Positions 25,593 through 34,668 of a stretch of DNA of 64,000 bases are shown here, piece after piece (position 1 is the stretch's first letter; each line of letters starts with the position of its first letter). The position numbers were made by a program, and so were the translations under genes. The notes under the pieces were generated by a model that had not been told where the DNA came from, did no database searches, and saw nothing but the letters and a program-made list of their open reading frames with translations. Origin of the DNA: JAFASC01 sp034669505 (lineage in GTDB: Bacteria; Pseudomonadota; Alphaproteobacteria; Rhizobiales; Beijerinckiaceae); the NCBI GenBank assembly GCA_034669505.1, contig JAXDNJ010000086.1:47747-111746 (forward strand), read 5' to 3'.

Positions 25593-25682
25593 GTAGGTCC
25601 CGGATCGCGCTTCGCGCGTCCGGGAATGTGGGGTTGAATCTCCGCGGCCACTTCCCCGGCCGAGCGGAGCGAGAGCCGGGGT
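25593..25682. repeat. Two GC-rich intergenic hairpins
   Basis: Between tatC and serS lie two palindromes: TCCCGGA...TCCGGGA around a CGCGCTTCGCGCG core (about 25597-25625), and CCCCGGC...GCCGGGG (25654-25681) with a 14-base loop. The second, with its CGAGCGGAGCGAGA loop, has the look of palindromic elements scattered in Rhizobiales genomes. They may shape or attenuate the tat-serS transcript. Confidence 0.5.
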
Positions 25683-25692
25683 CCAGAGACCT

Positions 25693-26493
25693 TTACGTCG
25701 CCGCGTCGCGCGCCGCGCGTTCTTGTTCGCGCTTCTTCTCGATCAGCCGGACGGCAAAGATCGAGGCCTCGTAAAGCAGCAGCGCCGGGATCGCAAGCGC
25801 GAGCTGGCTGAACACGTCGGGCGGCGTCAGCACCGCGGCAATGATGAAGACGAGCACGACCGCGTAGCGACGTTTCGATTTCAAAAAGGCGGAATCGATG
25901 ATGCCGACGCGGCCGAGCAGCGTCAGGATCACCGGCAATTGGAACGTGATCCCGAAGGCGAAGATCAGCGTCATGATCAGCGAGAGATATTCGCTGACGC
26001 GCGGCAAGAGCTCGATCTGCGCCCTGCCCGGCTCGTTTGCCTGCTGCATGCCGATGAAGAAGCGCAAGAGGTTCGGCATGACGACGAAATAGACGAGTAG
26101 CGCCCCGAACGCGAAGAAGACTGGCGTCGCGAAGAGATACGGCCGGAAGGCGTTGCGCTCATGCTTGTAGAGGCCGGGCGCCACGAAGGCGTAGACCTGC
26201 GCGAAGATGATCGGACAGGCGAGAAACGCGGCGGAGAAGATCGCGACCTTGATCTGCGTGAAGAAATACTCTTGCGGCGCGGTGTAGATCAGCTTCGCGT
26301 CCGGTCCGGCGGCATGCTGATACGGCAGGACGAGCAGATTGTAGATGTCCTTGGCGAAGAAGAAGGACAAAAGGAACATCGCGAGGAACGCGACGAGCGC
26401 CTTGATCAGCCGCGAGCGGAGCTCGATCAGATGATCCATCAAAGGCGCTTTGGTCGCCTCGATCTCCGCGTCGGTCACGGGAGTGCTAACCAT
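25693..26493 (-). CDS. tatC: Twin-arginine translocase subunit TatC
   Basis: 266 residues from ATG 26493 (MVSTPVTDAEIEATKAP), which overlaps the tatB stop by 8 bp. It has six membrane helices, with the substrate-binding N-terminal region PLMDHLIELRSRLIKAL. Further marks are the periplasmic loop with QEYFFTQIKVAIF, YKHERNAFRPYL, and the late helix LTPPDVFSQLALAIP. It recognises twin-arginine signal peptides of folded export substrates. Confidence 0.95.
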   Translation of the reverse strand: MVSTPVTDAEIEATKAPLMDHLIELRSRLIKALVAFLAMFLLSFFFAKDIYNLLVLPYQHAAGPDAKLIYTAPQEYFFTQIKVAIFSAAFLACPIIFAQVYAFVAPGLYKHERNAFRPYLFATPVFFAFGALLVYFVVMPNLLRFFIGMQQANEPGRAQIELLPRVSEYLSLIMTLIFAFGITFQLPVILTLLGRVGIIDSAFLKSKRRYAVVLVFIIAAVLTPPDVFSQLALAIPALLLYEASIFAVRLIEKKREQERAARDAAT

Positions 26494-27046
26494 TGGCGGC
26501 TTTGAGCGGCGCCGGCTCGCGCGTTTGCTCCGGCACCGGATCGGCGGCCGATTCGAGCCGCGCCGGGCGCTCGGCATCCAATTCCGTATCGGGCGGGGTG
26601 TCCGGCGCCGAGGGTCCCGGCGGGCCGGCGCCCTCGGTCTTCAGCTCCAGCTCGCCCTGCGCCGCTGCGGACAGTTCCGGCATCTCGATCGAGTTGAGCG
26701 AGCCCTCGCCATGCGGTGCGGCAATTGCCGGCACTTCCTCGGACGTTATCGCTTTCGGCTCGCCGTCGATCGCCGAGGTCACCTGTTGCTTGATATCGGC
26801 GACGGGATTGAAATTCACATCGATTTTTGCAGCATCGCCGACCGCCTGCAGATCTTTCTTGATATCGTCGAGCTCGGCCTCGCGCATCGCGTCCATGAAC
26901 TGGCCCTGAAAATCCGCCGCCATGCGCCGCATCTTGGAATAGGCCTGGCCGAGCTGGCGCAGCACGCGCGGCAGCTCCTTCGGCCCGATGACGATCAGGG
27001 CGACAACCCCGATGACGATCAGTTTGCCGGCGTCGAAATCAAACAT
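26486..27046 (-). CDS. tatB: Sec-independent translocase protein TatB
   Basis: 186 residues from ATG 27046 (MFDFDAGKLIVIGVVALIVIGPKELPRVLRQLG). One membrane helix is followed by the GPKELP hinge and an amphipathic helix. A long acidic, Ala/Pro-rich tail of low complexity follows. It forms the receptor complex with TatC. It is separated from tatA by 171 bp with no gene and coupled to tatC by overlap. Confidence 0.93.
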   Translation of the reverse strand: MFDFDAGKLIVIGVVALIVIGPKELPRVLRQLGQAYSKMRRMAADFQGQFMDAMREAELDDIKKDLQAVGDAAKIDVNFNPVADIKQQVTSAIDGEPKAITSEEVPAIAAPHGEGSLNSIEMPELSAAAQGELELKTEGAGPPGPSAPDTPPDTELDAERPARLESAADPVPEQTREPAPLKAANG

Positions 27047-27217
27047 GTTGAGCGCGGTACCAGTAAGGGCTCGACTTCCCCGCACGCCCCCGGCAGCCAA
27101 GTGTACGCAGGCTGCGTAAACTTGCCTGCGTTGGCGGTCTAGGACCCAGGTCTATGCGGCGCGTTGCTGGAACCCGGATTGCGTTCGGCATCCGGGGAAG
27201 TGGCCAACGATCTAGGC

Positions 27218-27457
27218 TCAGACCTTGCGCGTCTCCGCCGCCTTCTCGACGGGGGCGCCGGCCTGATGCGGGATGTTCCGCGGCGGGTCGGCCGGGTGCG
27301 AAACGTCGGTCGGGTCCTCCTCGGACATGCCTTTCTTGAAGGATTTGATGCCTTTGGCAAAATCGCCCATCAGGTCGGAAATCTTGCCCTTTCCGCCGAA
27401 CAGAACCAGGGCGACGCCGCCAACGATGATCCAGTGCCAGATCGACATGGAGCCCAT
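27218..27457 (-). CDS. tatA: Sec-independent translocase protein TatA
   Basis: 79 residues. A membrane helix (HWIIVGGVALVLFGG) is followed by the hallmark FGGKGKISDLMGDFAKGIKSFKKG amphipathic segment and a short charged tail. It oligomerises to form the passage for folded proteins. ATG 27457 or the internal ATG at 27448 could be the start. It is the first gene of the tatABC-serS-surE-pcm cluster. Confidence 0.92.
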   Translation of the reverse strand: MGSMSIWHWIIVGGVALVLFGGKGKISDLMGDFAKGIKSFKKGMSEEDPTDVSHPADPPRNIPHQAGAPVEKAAETRKV

Positions 27458-27589
27458 TTGATTTCTCCGCGCTCGCCGCGCCCGCTCCGCGGCAGAATTG
27501 AAAACCCCAGGAGTTCAAGGGAACCTATGACGCGGGGGGCCTAAAAACAAGGCGAGAACATCGGGCGCGGCCGCAATCGCAAGGCAAGG

Positions 27590-28009
27590 TTAGCTCGAAT
27601 AGTTCGGCCAAAGGCCCGGCGTCGCGAGTTCAACCAGGTGACCGTCCGGATCGCGGAAATAGATGCTCTTGCCGCCGCGCGGCCAATCGGTGCGGCCTTC
27701 GATCTCGATATCGTGAGCCGCAAGATGCGCTTCCCAGGCGGTGAGTTCATTCGCGGCAATGGCGAAGGCAACATGCAACGTGCCCTGCCCGTCATGCGGC
27801 GGGATGGTGCCGCCCGGCAGGTGCACCGTGTCCAGAGTTGAACCGTGCTTGAAGAGGAGCAGGACGCTGCGCGGGCCGCAATCATAGCCGGCGAAGCGCT
27901 GGTCCTTGTTGATCGGCTTCAGGCCGAGCACGTCTTCGTAAAAGCGGGAGGCATGGTCGAGGTTGTCAACATAAAGCGCCGTCTCGAGAATGCCGGCGAT
28001 CTTGGGCAT
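27590..28009 (-). CDS. VOC/glyoxalase family protein
   Basis: 139 residues from ATG 28009; a GTG at 28036 overlapping the sufT stop is also possible. Two beta-alpha-beta-beta-beta repeats are visible. The first strand is ALYVDNLDHASRFYEDVLGL. Candidate metal ligands are His in LHVAFAI and Glu in GHLVELATPGLW, and FRDPDGHLVEL is typical. These are metal-dependent dioxygenases, lyases or resistance proteins; the substrate is unknown. It sits at the end of the SUF operon. Confidence 0.8.
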   Translation of the reverse strand: MPKIAGILETALYVDNLDHASRFYEDVLGLKPINKDQRFAGYDCGPRSVLLLFKHGSTLDTVHLPGGTIPPHDGQGTLHVAFAIAANELTAWEAHLAAHDIEIEGRTDWPRGGKSIYFRDPDGHLVELATPGLWPNYSS

Positions 28010-28029
28010 GCTCGTGTTGGACCTGGCGC

Positions 28030-28425
28030 TCACCACATATCGAGCGCGACGCGGGCCTCATCCGACATGCGGCTCTGATCCCAGGGCGGATCGAAGACCA
28101 TGTTGACCTTGGAACCGGAGACGCCGCCAACGGTAGCGACCGCGTTCTCGACCCAGCTCGGCATCTCGCCCGCGACCGGACAGGCCGGCGCGGTCAGGGT
28201 CATGTCGACCGTGACGAACTTGTCGTCGGAAATGTCGACCTTGTAGATCAGACCCAGTTCGTAGATGTCGACCGGGATTTCCGGGTCGTAGACCGTCTTC
28301 AGCGCCGCGACGATGTCGTCGGTCATGCGGTCGATCTCTTCGGGGGGGAGCGCCGAAGGCATTGCCATGTCCGGCCGGTTCGGCTCGGCGATGGCGCTCT
28401 CGGCAGCGGCAGGCATGTCTGTCAT
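28030..28425 (-). CDS. sufT: SUF system assembly protein SufT (DUF59)
   Basis: 131 residues. An Ala/Glu-rich leader is followed by the DUF59/MIP18 core: IVAALKTVYDPEIPVDIYELGLIYKVDI, then MTLTAPACPVAGEMP with the conserved cysteine, and VNMVFDPPWDQSRMS. SufT aids maturation of iron-sulfur proteins. It starts 9 bp after sufS. Confidence 0.92.
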   Translation of the reverse strand: MTDMPAAAESAIAEPNRPDMAMPSALPPEEIDRMTDDIVAALKTVYDPEIPVDIYELGLIYKVDISDDKFVTVDMTLTAPACPVAGEMPSWVENAVATVGGVSGSKVNMVFDPPWDQSRMSDEARVALDMW

Positions 28426-28434
28426 GGCATCAAC

Positions 28435-29682
28435 TCAGGCAAACAGGGCTTCGGCGCGGGTGAGCGCCTCGGCGAGGCGGTCGACTTCCTCGCGCGTATT
28501 GTAGAGCGCGAACGAGGCGCGGCAGGTCGACGTCACACCATAGCGCGCCAGGAGCGGCATCGCACAATGGGTGCCGGCGCGCACCGCCACGCCGGAGCGG
28601 TCGATGACGGTGGCGATATCATGGGCGTGCGCGTCCTTCATGTTGAAGGAGAGGATCGGCCCCTTGTGCTTTGCCGTGCCGTAGATTGTCAGCGAATTGA
28701 TCGCGCCGAGGCGCTGGTGGGCGTAGCGCGTCAGATCGGCTTCGTGGGCGCGGATCGCAGCGCGGCCGACGCTATCCATATAGTCGAGCGCGGCGCCGAG
28801 CCCTATCGCCTGGACGATCGGCGGCGTACCGGCCTCAAAGCGATGCGGCGGTGTGTTGTAGGTGACGCTGTCCGTCGTCACCGTCTCGATCATCTCGCCG
28901 CCGCCATTGAACGGCGGCAGACGCTCGAGCCATTCGCGCTTGCCGTAGAGCACGCCGATGCCGGTCGGGCCATACACTTTGTGGCCGGTGAAGACATAGA
29001 AATCAGCATCGATGTCGCGCACGTCGACATCGAGATGGACGGCACCCTGGGAGCCGTCGATCAGCACCGGAATGCCGCGGGCATGCGCGATCCGCACCAC
29101 GTCCTTCACCGGCACGAGCGTGCCGAGCATGTTCGACATATGCGTGATCGCGACGATCTTCGTGCGCGGCGTCAGCGCCCGCTCGAATGCGTCAAGCGAG
29201 AACGAGCCGTCCTCCTCGATCTGCACCCATTTCAGCACAGCGCCCCTGCGCTCGCGGTGGAAATGCCAGGGCACGATGTTGGAATGGTGCTCCATGACGG
29301 AGAGCACGATCTCGTCGCCCTCGCGGATGTGCTCTAGGCCAAAGGAAGATGCGACGAGGTTGATCGCTTCCGTCGCGTTGCGGGTGAAGACAATCTCTTC
29401 ATGCGAGCCGGCATTCAGGAACGTGCGCACCCGCTCGCGCGCGGTCTCGAAGGCCTCGGTGGCGGCATTGGCGAGATAGTGCAGGCCGCGATGCACGTTG
29501 GCATATTCGTTCTCGTAGGCCTCGGTCAGCCGCTCGATGACGATGCGCGGCTTCTGCGCTGACGCCGCATTGTCGAGATAGACGAGCGGCTTGCCATAGA
29601 CTTGCTTCGCTAGAATCGGGAAGTCGGCGCGCAGGCGCTCGACATCGTATGATCCTGTCTGCGGCTTCACGTACTCGTTCAT
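28435..29682 (-). CDS. sufS: Cysteine desulfurase SufS
   Basis: 415-residue PLP enzyme that takes sulfur from cysteine for cluster assembly. The PLP lysine is in FTGHKVYGPTGIGVL. The catalytic cysteine is in RAGTHCAMPL, the group II form typical of SufS, and FTRNATEAINLVA and VMEHHSNIVPW are also present. It follows sufD by 7 bp. No SufE or SufU partner is encoded in the window. Confidence 0.94.
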   Translation of the reverse strand: MNEYVKPQTGSYDVERLRADFPILAKQVYGKPLVYLDNAASAQKPRIVIERLTEAYENEYANVHRGLHYLANAATEAFETARERVRTFLNAGSHEEIVFTRNATEAINLVASSFGLEHIREGDEIVLSVMEHHSNIVPWHFHRERRGAVLKWVQIEEDGSFSLDAFERALTPRTKIVAITHMSNMLGTLVPVKDVVRIAHARGIPVLIDGSQGAVHLDVDVRDIDADFYVFTGHKVYGPTGIGVLYGKREWLERLPPFNGGGEMIETVTTDSVTYNTPPHRFEAGTPPIVQAIGLGAALDYMDSVGRAAIRAHEADLTRYAHQRLGAINSLTIYGTAKHKGPILSFNMKDAHAHDIATVIDRSGVAVRAGTHCAMPLLARYGVTSTCRASFALYNTREEVDRLAEALTRAEALFA

Positions 29683-29689
29683 GGCGTCG

Positions 29690-31021
29690 TCACTTCCGCG
29701 CCGCGAGCCAGTCGGAGACGTAGGTCATCAGCCGCTCGCGCGCGCCTTCGTTCTGCACATGCTCCACCGCCTCATTTGCGAAAGCCTCAAGCAGGAGCTG
29801 CTCGGCCTCGGCGCGCGGCAGACCGCGCGAGCGCAGGTAGAAGAGCTGGTCCTCGTCGAGCTGGGCGACAGTCGCGCCGTGTCCGCAAACGACGTCGTCG
29901 GCGAAAATCTCGAGCTCCGGCTTGTTGAACATCGCGGCGCTGTCGCTGAGCAGAAGCGCGCGGCTCTTCATCGCGCCGTCGGTTTTTTGGGCATGTGGGC
30001 GCACGATGACCTTGCCCTGATAGACGCCGGTCGCCTCGTCGGCGATGATGTGCTTGAAATATTCGCGGCTCGTGCAATGCGGCACGGCATGATCGACGAC
30101 CAGCGTCGTATCGGCATGGCGCTTGCCGGAGAGCAGTGACAGGCCGCGGACGGCGGCGTTGGAATGCTCGCCATCGAAGCGCAGGAAAATCTGCCGGCGC
30201 ACGAGACCGCCGTCGGCGATCAGCGCAAAACCGTCGTACTGACAGTTGGCGCCGAGGCTCGCGAGTACACTGTTGATGATGATTGCGTCTGCGCCCTGGC
30301 GGCTGATGCGGGTGAGATGCTCGACCTCCGCGCCGTCGCCGAGTTCGAGAACGAGCGCGCCGTTCTGCTGGTTCGAGCCGATCTCGACCGCGTCGACGAT
30401 TTCAAACAGCGTCACCTTTGCGCCGGCGCCGACGCGCACGAGCGAGCGGTGATAGGCGGCATGCACTGCGCCAGCCGACATGACGGAAAGGATGATGAGC
30501 GGCTTCGCGATCTCGCCGCCCGGCGCCACATCGACGACAACACCGCCCTGCATCAACGCCGCATTGAGGCTGAGTGCGGGATCGCCGGTGCCGAGACCTT
30601 TGGGCGCGAGACGTTCGACCAGGTTGGCGTCCCCGGTCGCAAGCACATCGGCCAACGAACGCACGCGTACGCCGGCTGGCAATTGATCGAGATCGGACAA
30701 TTCCGGAACAAAGATTCCGTCGAGCAGGACGAAACAATACCCATCGGGAACGCTCGGCTGCACATGGCGAAGCGAGTCTTCGAACTCGCTTGAACCTACG
30801 GAGAACAGCGGTGCGGCTTCGCGCAGCTGGCTGCGCAAGTCGGTGTAGTGCCAGGATTCGATGCGCCGGTGCGGCAGGCCGGTTCGTTCGAACTCGGCGA
30901 AGGCTTCGCTGCGCAGCGCCTTCACTGGCTCACTGCCCGGCAGCCGATCCTTCTCATTCGCATAGAGCGAAATCAGCGCTTTCTCCGCCGGCGTCCTGAT
31001 CTGAGTGATGTCGGTCGTCAT
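29690..31021 (-). CDS. sufD: Fe-S scaffold subunit SufD
   Basis: 443 residues, paralogous to SufB. The right-handed beta-helix core is followed by HCTSREYFKHIIADEATGVYQGKVIV, LLLSDSAAMFNKPELEIFADDVVCGHGATVAQLDED, and the helical end FYLRSRGLPRAEAEQLLLEAF. It forms the SufBC2D scaffold together with SufB and the SufC ATPase. It starts 4 bp after sufC. Confidence 0.94.
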   Translation of the reverse strand: MTTDITQIRTPAEKALISLYANEKDRLPGSEPVKALRSEAFAEFERTGLPHRRIESWHYTDLRSQLREAAPLFSVGSSEFEDSLRHVQPSVPDGYCFVLLDGIFVPELSDLDQLPAGVRVRSLADVLATGDANLVERLAPKGLGTGDPALSLNAALMQGGVVVDVAPGGEIAKPLIILSVMSAGAVHAAYHRSLVRVGAGAKVTLFEIVDAVEIGSNQQNGALVLELGDGAEVEHLTRISRQGADAIIINSVLASLGANCQYDGFALIADGGLVRRQIFLRFDGEHSNAAVRGLSLLSGKRHADTTLVVDHAVPHCTSREYFKHIIADEATGVYQGKVIVRPHAQKTDGAMKSRALLLSDSAAMFNKPELEIFADDVVCGHGATVAQLDEDQLFYLRSRGLPRAEAEQLLLEAFANEAVEHVQNEGARERLMTYVSDWLAARK

Positions 31022-31025
31022 GGCG

Positions 31026-31775
31026 TCAGGCGGCCTCGCTCACGTAATCGCGATAGCCATTCTTCTCGAGCTCGAGGGCGAGTTCCGGGCCGCCCGTCTT
31101 CACGATGCGCCCGGCGGCCATGACATGCACACTGTCCGGCTTGATGTAATTCAAGAGGCGCTGGTAGTGCGTGATCACTAGAAAGGCGCGATTCTTCGCC
31201 CGCAGGGTGTTGACCCCCTGCGCGACCACACGCAGCGCGTCGATGTCGAGACCGGAGTCGGTTTCATCCATGATGGCGAGCTTCGGCTCAAGCAGCGCCA
31301 TCTGCAGGATTTCCATGCGCTTCTTCTCGCCGCCGGAAAAACCGACGTTGAGCGCGCGCTTCAACATGTCCGGATTGATCTCAAGCCGCTTTGCGCCTTC
31401 GCGGACGCGCTTCATCAATTCTGGGGTCTGCAACTCGGCCTCGCCGCGCGCCTTGCGTTGAGCGTTCAGCGCGGATTTCAGGAACGTCATCGTGCCGACG
31501 CCCGGAATTTCGATCGGATATTGGAAAGCGAGGAACAATCCACGCGCGGCGCGTTCGGACGCATCCATGTCGAGGATGTTCTCACCTTCGAGCAGGATTT
31601 CGCCATTGGTCACGTCATAATCCTCGCGGCCGGCAATGACATAGGACAGCGTCGACTTGCCCGAGCCGTTCGGTCCCATGATGGCGGCGACTTCGCCCGC
31701 CTTCACGGTGAGCGACAGTCCATCGAGGATTGTCTTGCCTTCGACTTCGACGTGGAGATTTCTGATTTCAAGCAT
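31026..31775 (-). CDS. sufC: Fe-S assembly ATPase SufC
   Basis: 249 residues from ATG 31775 (MLEIRNLHVEVEGKTILDG). It is an ABC-type ATPase with Walker A GPNGSGKST, signature FSGGEKKRMEI and Walker B LAIMDETDSGLDID, followed by the ITHYQRLLNYI switch. It drives conformational change in SufBD. The frame is open upstream as far as 31883, but that would cross a palindrome. Confidence 0.95.
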   Translation of the reverse strand: MLEIRNLHVEVEGKTILDGLSLTVKAGEVAAIMGPNGSGKSTLSYVIAGREDYDVTNGEILLEGENILDMDASERAARGLFLAFQYPIEIPGVGTMTFLKSALNAQRKARGEAELQTPELMKRVREGAKRLEINPDMLKRALNVGFSGGEKKRMEILQMALLEPKLAIMDETDSGLDIDALRVVAQGVNTLRAKNRAFLVITHYQRLLNYIKPDSVHVMAAGRIVKTGGPELALELEKNGYRDYVSEAA

Positions 31776-31787
31776 CTTTAGTTCCGT

Positions 31788-31812
31788 GATGGCCGGGCTT
31801 GTCCCGGCCATC
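31788..31812. repeat. 25-bp palindrome between sufB and sufC
   Basis: A perfect 10-bp stem (GATGGCCGGG and complement) with a CTTGT loop lies in the 97-bp gap between the two genes. It resembles palindromic intergenic elements frequent in Rhizobiales. It is not followed by a T-run in the direction of transcription, so it is more likely a processing or stability element than a terminator. Confidence 0.6.
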
Positions 31813-31872
31813 GAATGCCGGCGCCCTATGAATTTCATTGTGCCCGGCTCAACGTCGGGCATGAGGAGAGTG

Positions 31873-33342
31873 CTATCCGACACTCCCCTCGAGGCTGACC
31901 GCGATCAGCTTTTGCGCCTCGACGGCAAATTCCATCGGCAACTGCTGCAGCACGTCGCGAACGAAGCCGTTGACGATCAGCGCCGTCGCTTCCTCGCCCG
32001 ACAGGCCGCGCTGCTTGCAATAGAAGAGCTGGTCTTCTGAAATCTTCGACGTCGTCGCCTCATGCTCGAACACCGCGGAGTGATTGCGCGCCTCGATATA
32101 AGGTACGGTGTGTGCGCCGCATTGATCCCCAATGAGCAGGGAGTCGCAATTGGTGAAATTGCGCGCGCCGCTCGCCTTGCGATGCGCGGAGACCTGGCCG
32201 CGATAGGTATTCTCCGAACGCCCTGCAGCGATGCCCTTCGAGATGATGCGGCTCGTCGTGTTTTTACCGAGATGGATCATCTTCGTGCCGGAATCGACCT
32301 GCTGGCGGCCGTTCGAAATCGCGATTGAATAAAACTCACCGCGCGATTCATCGCCGCGCAGGATGCAGGAGGGATATTTCCAGGTGATCGCCGAACCGGT
32401 CTCTACCTGCGTCCAGGAAATTTTGGCGCGGTCCTCGCGGCAATCGCCGCGCTTCGTCACGAAATTGTAGATGCCGCCGCGGCCTTCCGCGTCGCCAGGA
32501 TACCAGTTCTGCACGGTCGAATATTTGATCTCGGCATCTTCAAGCGCGATCAGCTCGACGACGGCCGCATGCAGCTGGTTCTCGTCGCGCTACGGCGCCG
32601 TGCAGCCTTCGAGATAGCTGACATACGAGCCCTTGTCGGCGATGATCAGCGTGCGCTCGAACTGACCGGTATTCTGCTCGTTGATGCGGAAGTAGGTCGA
32701 CAATTCCATCGGGCAGCGCACGCCCGGCGGGATGTAGACGAACGAGCCATCAGAGAAGACGGCGGAGTTCAGCGTCGCATAAAAGTTGTCGGTGACCGGC
32801 ACGACGGAGCCGAGATATTTCCGCACCAATTCGGGGTGCGTCTGCACGGCTTCCGAAATCGGGCAGAAGATCACGCCGGCCTTGCCGAGCTCTTCCTTGA
32901 AGGTCGTGACGACGGAGACGGAATCGAACACCGCATCCACCGCGACACGGGCGTTCTGCACGCCGGCAAGCACCGCCTGCTCACGCAACGGGATGCCGAG
33001 CTTCTCGTATGTGCGCAACAGCTCGGGATCGACCTCGGCGAGTGAGCTTGGGCCGCCCGTGCTCTTCGGGGCGGAATAATAGTAAAGCTCTTGATAATCG
33101 ATCGGCGGATGATCGACACGCGCCCACGTCGGTTCGCGCATGGTCAGCCAGCGGCGATAAGCATCGAGGCGCCATTGCAGCAGCCAATCCGGCTCGTTCT
33201 TCTTCGCCGAGATGAAACGGACGGTGTCTTCCGTCAGCCCCTTCGGAGCCTTGTCGGATTCGATGTCGGTGATGAACCCATACTTATAGGCATCGACATC
33301 GATAGACTTGACCGTCTCGACCGTTTCCCTGACCGCAGCCAT
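31873..33342 (-). pseudogene. sufB: SufB reading frame interrupted by one in-frame TAG
   Basis: The frame from ATG 33342 to the stop at 31873 has the usual SufB length (490 codons) but contains TAG at 32592-32590, codon 251. The upstream part ends SYVSYLEGCTAP. After the TAG the same frame continues RDENQLHAAVVELIALEDAEI and then KYSTVQNWYPGD to the normal end (AVSLEGSVG). Both halves keep conserved sites: Cys in EGCTAP, Cys in FTNCDS and the EHEATTS motif. CAG or AAG to TAG is one substitution. No ATG restarts right after it; the first GTG in frame is at 32514. SufB is the main scaffold of SUF and normally needed when no ISC system exists. Sequencing error, recent nonsense mutation or suppression are all possible. 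The neighbouring suf genes are intact. Confidence 0.85.
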
Positions 33343-33396
33343 TCACTTCTCCTGCTTCGGCGCTTTCCGCCGTCGCTTTGCAACTCGTGTTCCGTT

Positions 33397-34563
33397 TCAG
33401 GCGGCGCGCCGCCTTTGAATTCGTTCGATCGCCACGCTGAAGGCGCGGGCGAAATGTTCCACATCCGTCTCACGCGACGACCAGCCGAAGCTGACGCGGA
33501 TTGCGCCGCGGGCAAGTGCGGGATCGACGCCCATGCCAGCGAGCACGTGCGACTTGCCGACCTTCCCCGACGAACACGCCGATCCTGACGACACCGCGAC
33601 GCCGTCCAGATCGAGGGCCATCAGCAGTGTCTCCGCCGAGGTGCCGGGCACGGCAAAGCAGCTCGTGTTCGCCAGCCGCTCCGCATCGGCGCCGAAAATC
33701 ACCGCGTCCGGAGCAATCCGAAGCACCGCTTTCTCCAGCGCATCGCGCAGCCCTTTAGTGTGTTCCGCTTCCGCCGCGCCGTTCGCACCGGCAGCCCGGG
33801 CCGCTGCTCCAAACCCGGCGATTGCCGGCACGTTCTCGGTACCGGCGCGCTGGCCGCGCTCCTGACCACCGCCTCGCACAAGCACATGCCCGATATGGTC
33901 ATTCTCGTCTGCGAATACGAGCGCGCCGGCCCCCTTTGGTCCGCCAACTTTGTGAGCGGAAAGGGTGAGGACATCGGCCGCAATACTCTCCACAGCGCAA
34001 GGAATACGGCCGAATGCCTGAACCGCGTCGCATACGGTCGCGCCACCCACGGCACGGACCTTTGCCGCTGCTTCGCACACCGGCTGGATCACGCCCGTCT
34101 CATTATTCGCAGCCTGAAGCGCGAGGAGCGGACGCTTGCCTTCGCTCTGAGCCAAAGCCTCATCGAGAGCTGCAATATCGACCTGGCCGCTCGGCCCCAC
34201 CGGCAGCACGAGGACCTGTTCCGCCGGAAACCTATGTCCCTCCAGGATACAGGGATGCTCCCCCGCCGAAACCAGCAGCAAATCGAAATCCCGCCGATCC
34301 TTGCCTATCCGCAACGACGGCGTGAGCGCCAGATTGGCCGCCTCCGTCCCGCCGGAGGTGAACACCACCCCGCCTGCGGGCACGCCGGCCAACGCCCCAA
34401 CATCCCGCCGCGCCGCCTCGATTAGCGCCCGAGCCGCCCTACCCTCGCCATGCACAGAGGAGGCGTTACCGATACAGTCGAGCGCCGCGACCATGGCCGC
34501 GCGCGCCTGCGCTCGCAACGGAGCGGTCGCATTGAAATCGAGGTAGGTGCGCGTGTTCGACAT
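33397..34563 (-). CDS. Cysteine desulfurase, NifS/IscS class
   Basis: 388 residues from ATG 34563 (MSNTRTYLDFNATAPLR). It is a group I PLP enzyme: lysine in LSAHKVGGPKGAGAL, catalytic cysteine in SSGSACSSGKVGKSHVL, and VQAFGRIP for PLP contacts. It is the first gene of the SUF operon, 54 bp before sufB, as in the sufS2-BCD-S1 order of rhizobia. Two desulfurases in one operon suggest division between sulfur donors or pathways. ICE-like boxes lie upstream. Confidence 0.92.
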   Translation of the reverse strand: MSNTRTYLDFNATAPLRAQARAAMVAALDCIGNASSVHGEGRAARALIEAARRDVGALAGVPAGGVVFTSGGTEAANLALTPSLRIGKDRRDFDLLLVSAGEHPCILEGHRFPAEQVLVLPVGPSGQVDIAALDEALAQSEGKRPLLALQAANNETGVIQPVCEAAAKVRAVGGATVCDAVQAFGRIPCAVESIAADVLTLSAHKVGGPKGAGALVFADENDHIGHVLVRGGGQERGQRAGTENVPAIAGFGAAARAAGANGAAEAEHTKGLRDALEKAVLRIAPDAVIFGADAERLANTSCFAVPGTSAETLLMALDLDGVAVSSGSACSSGKVGKSHVLAGMGVDPALARGAIRVSFGWSSRETDVEHFARAFSVAIERIQRRRAA

Positions 34564-34668
34564 CCGTGGCGGGTCTGTCCAATGGCGAAGCGCCTGCAAA
34601 GTCCTTGCAAAACCGCCGAGGGCTCATGTTAGAAGGCGCCGCCGCAACCTATATGCAGCCGAACCTTC

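Noticed and set aside
24462..25637. 391-residue plus-strand frame opposite serS
   Set aside because: The opposite frame encodes a complete SerRS; the plus-strand frame has no recognisable features.
31873..33342. General reassignment of TAG as a sense codon
   Set aside because: Several neighbouring genes end properly at TAG with family-typical C-termini, including tyrS, uvrA, secF, anmK and tatB.
33091..33588. 165-residue plus-strand frame across the start of sufB
   Set aside because: It overlaps sufB and the desulfurase gene antisense and shows no domain.
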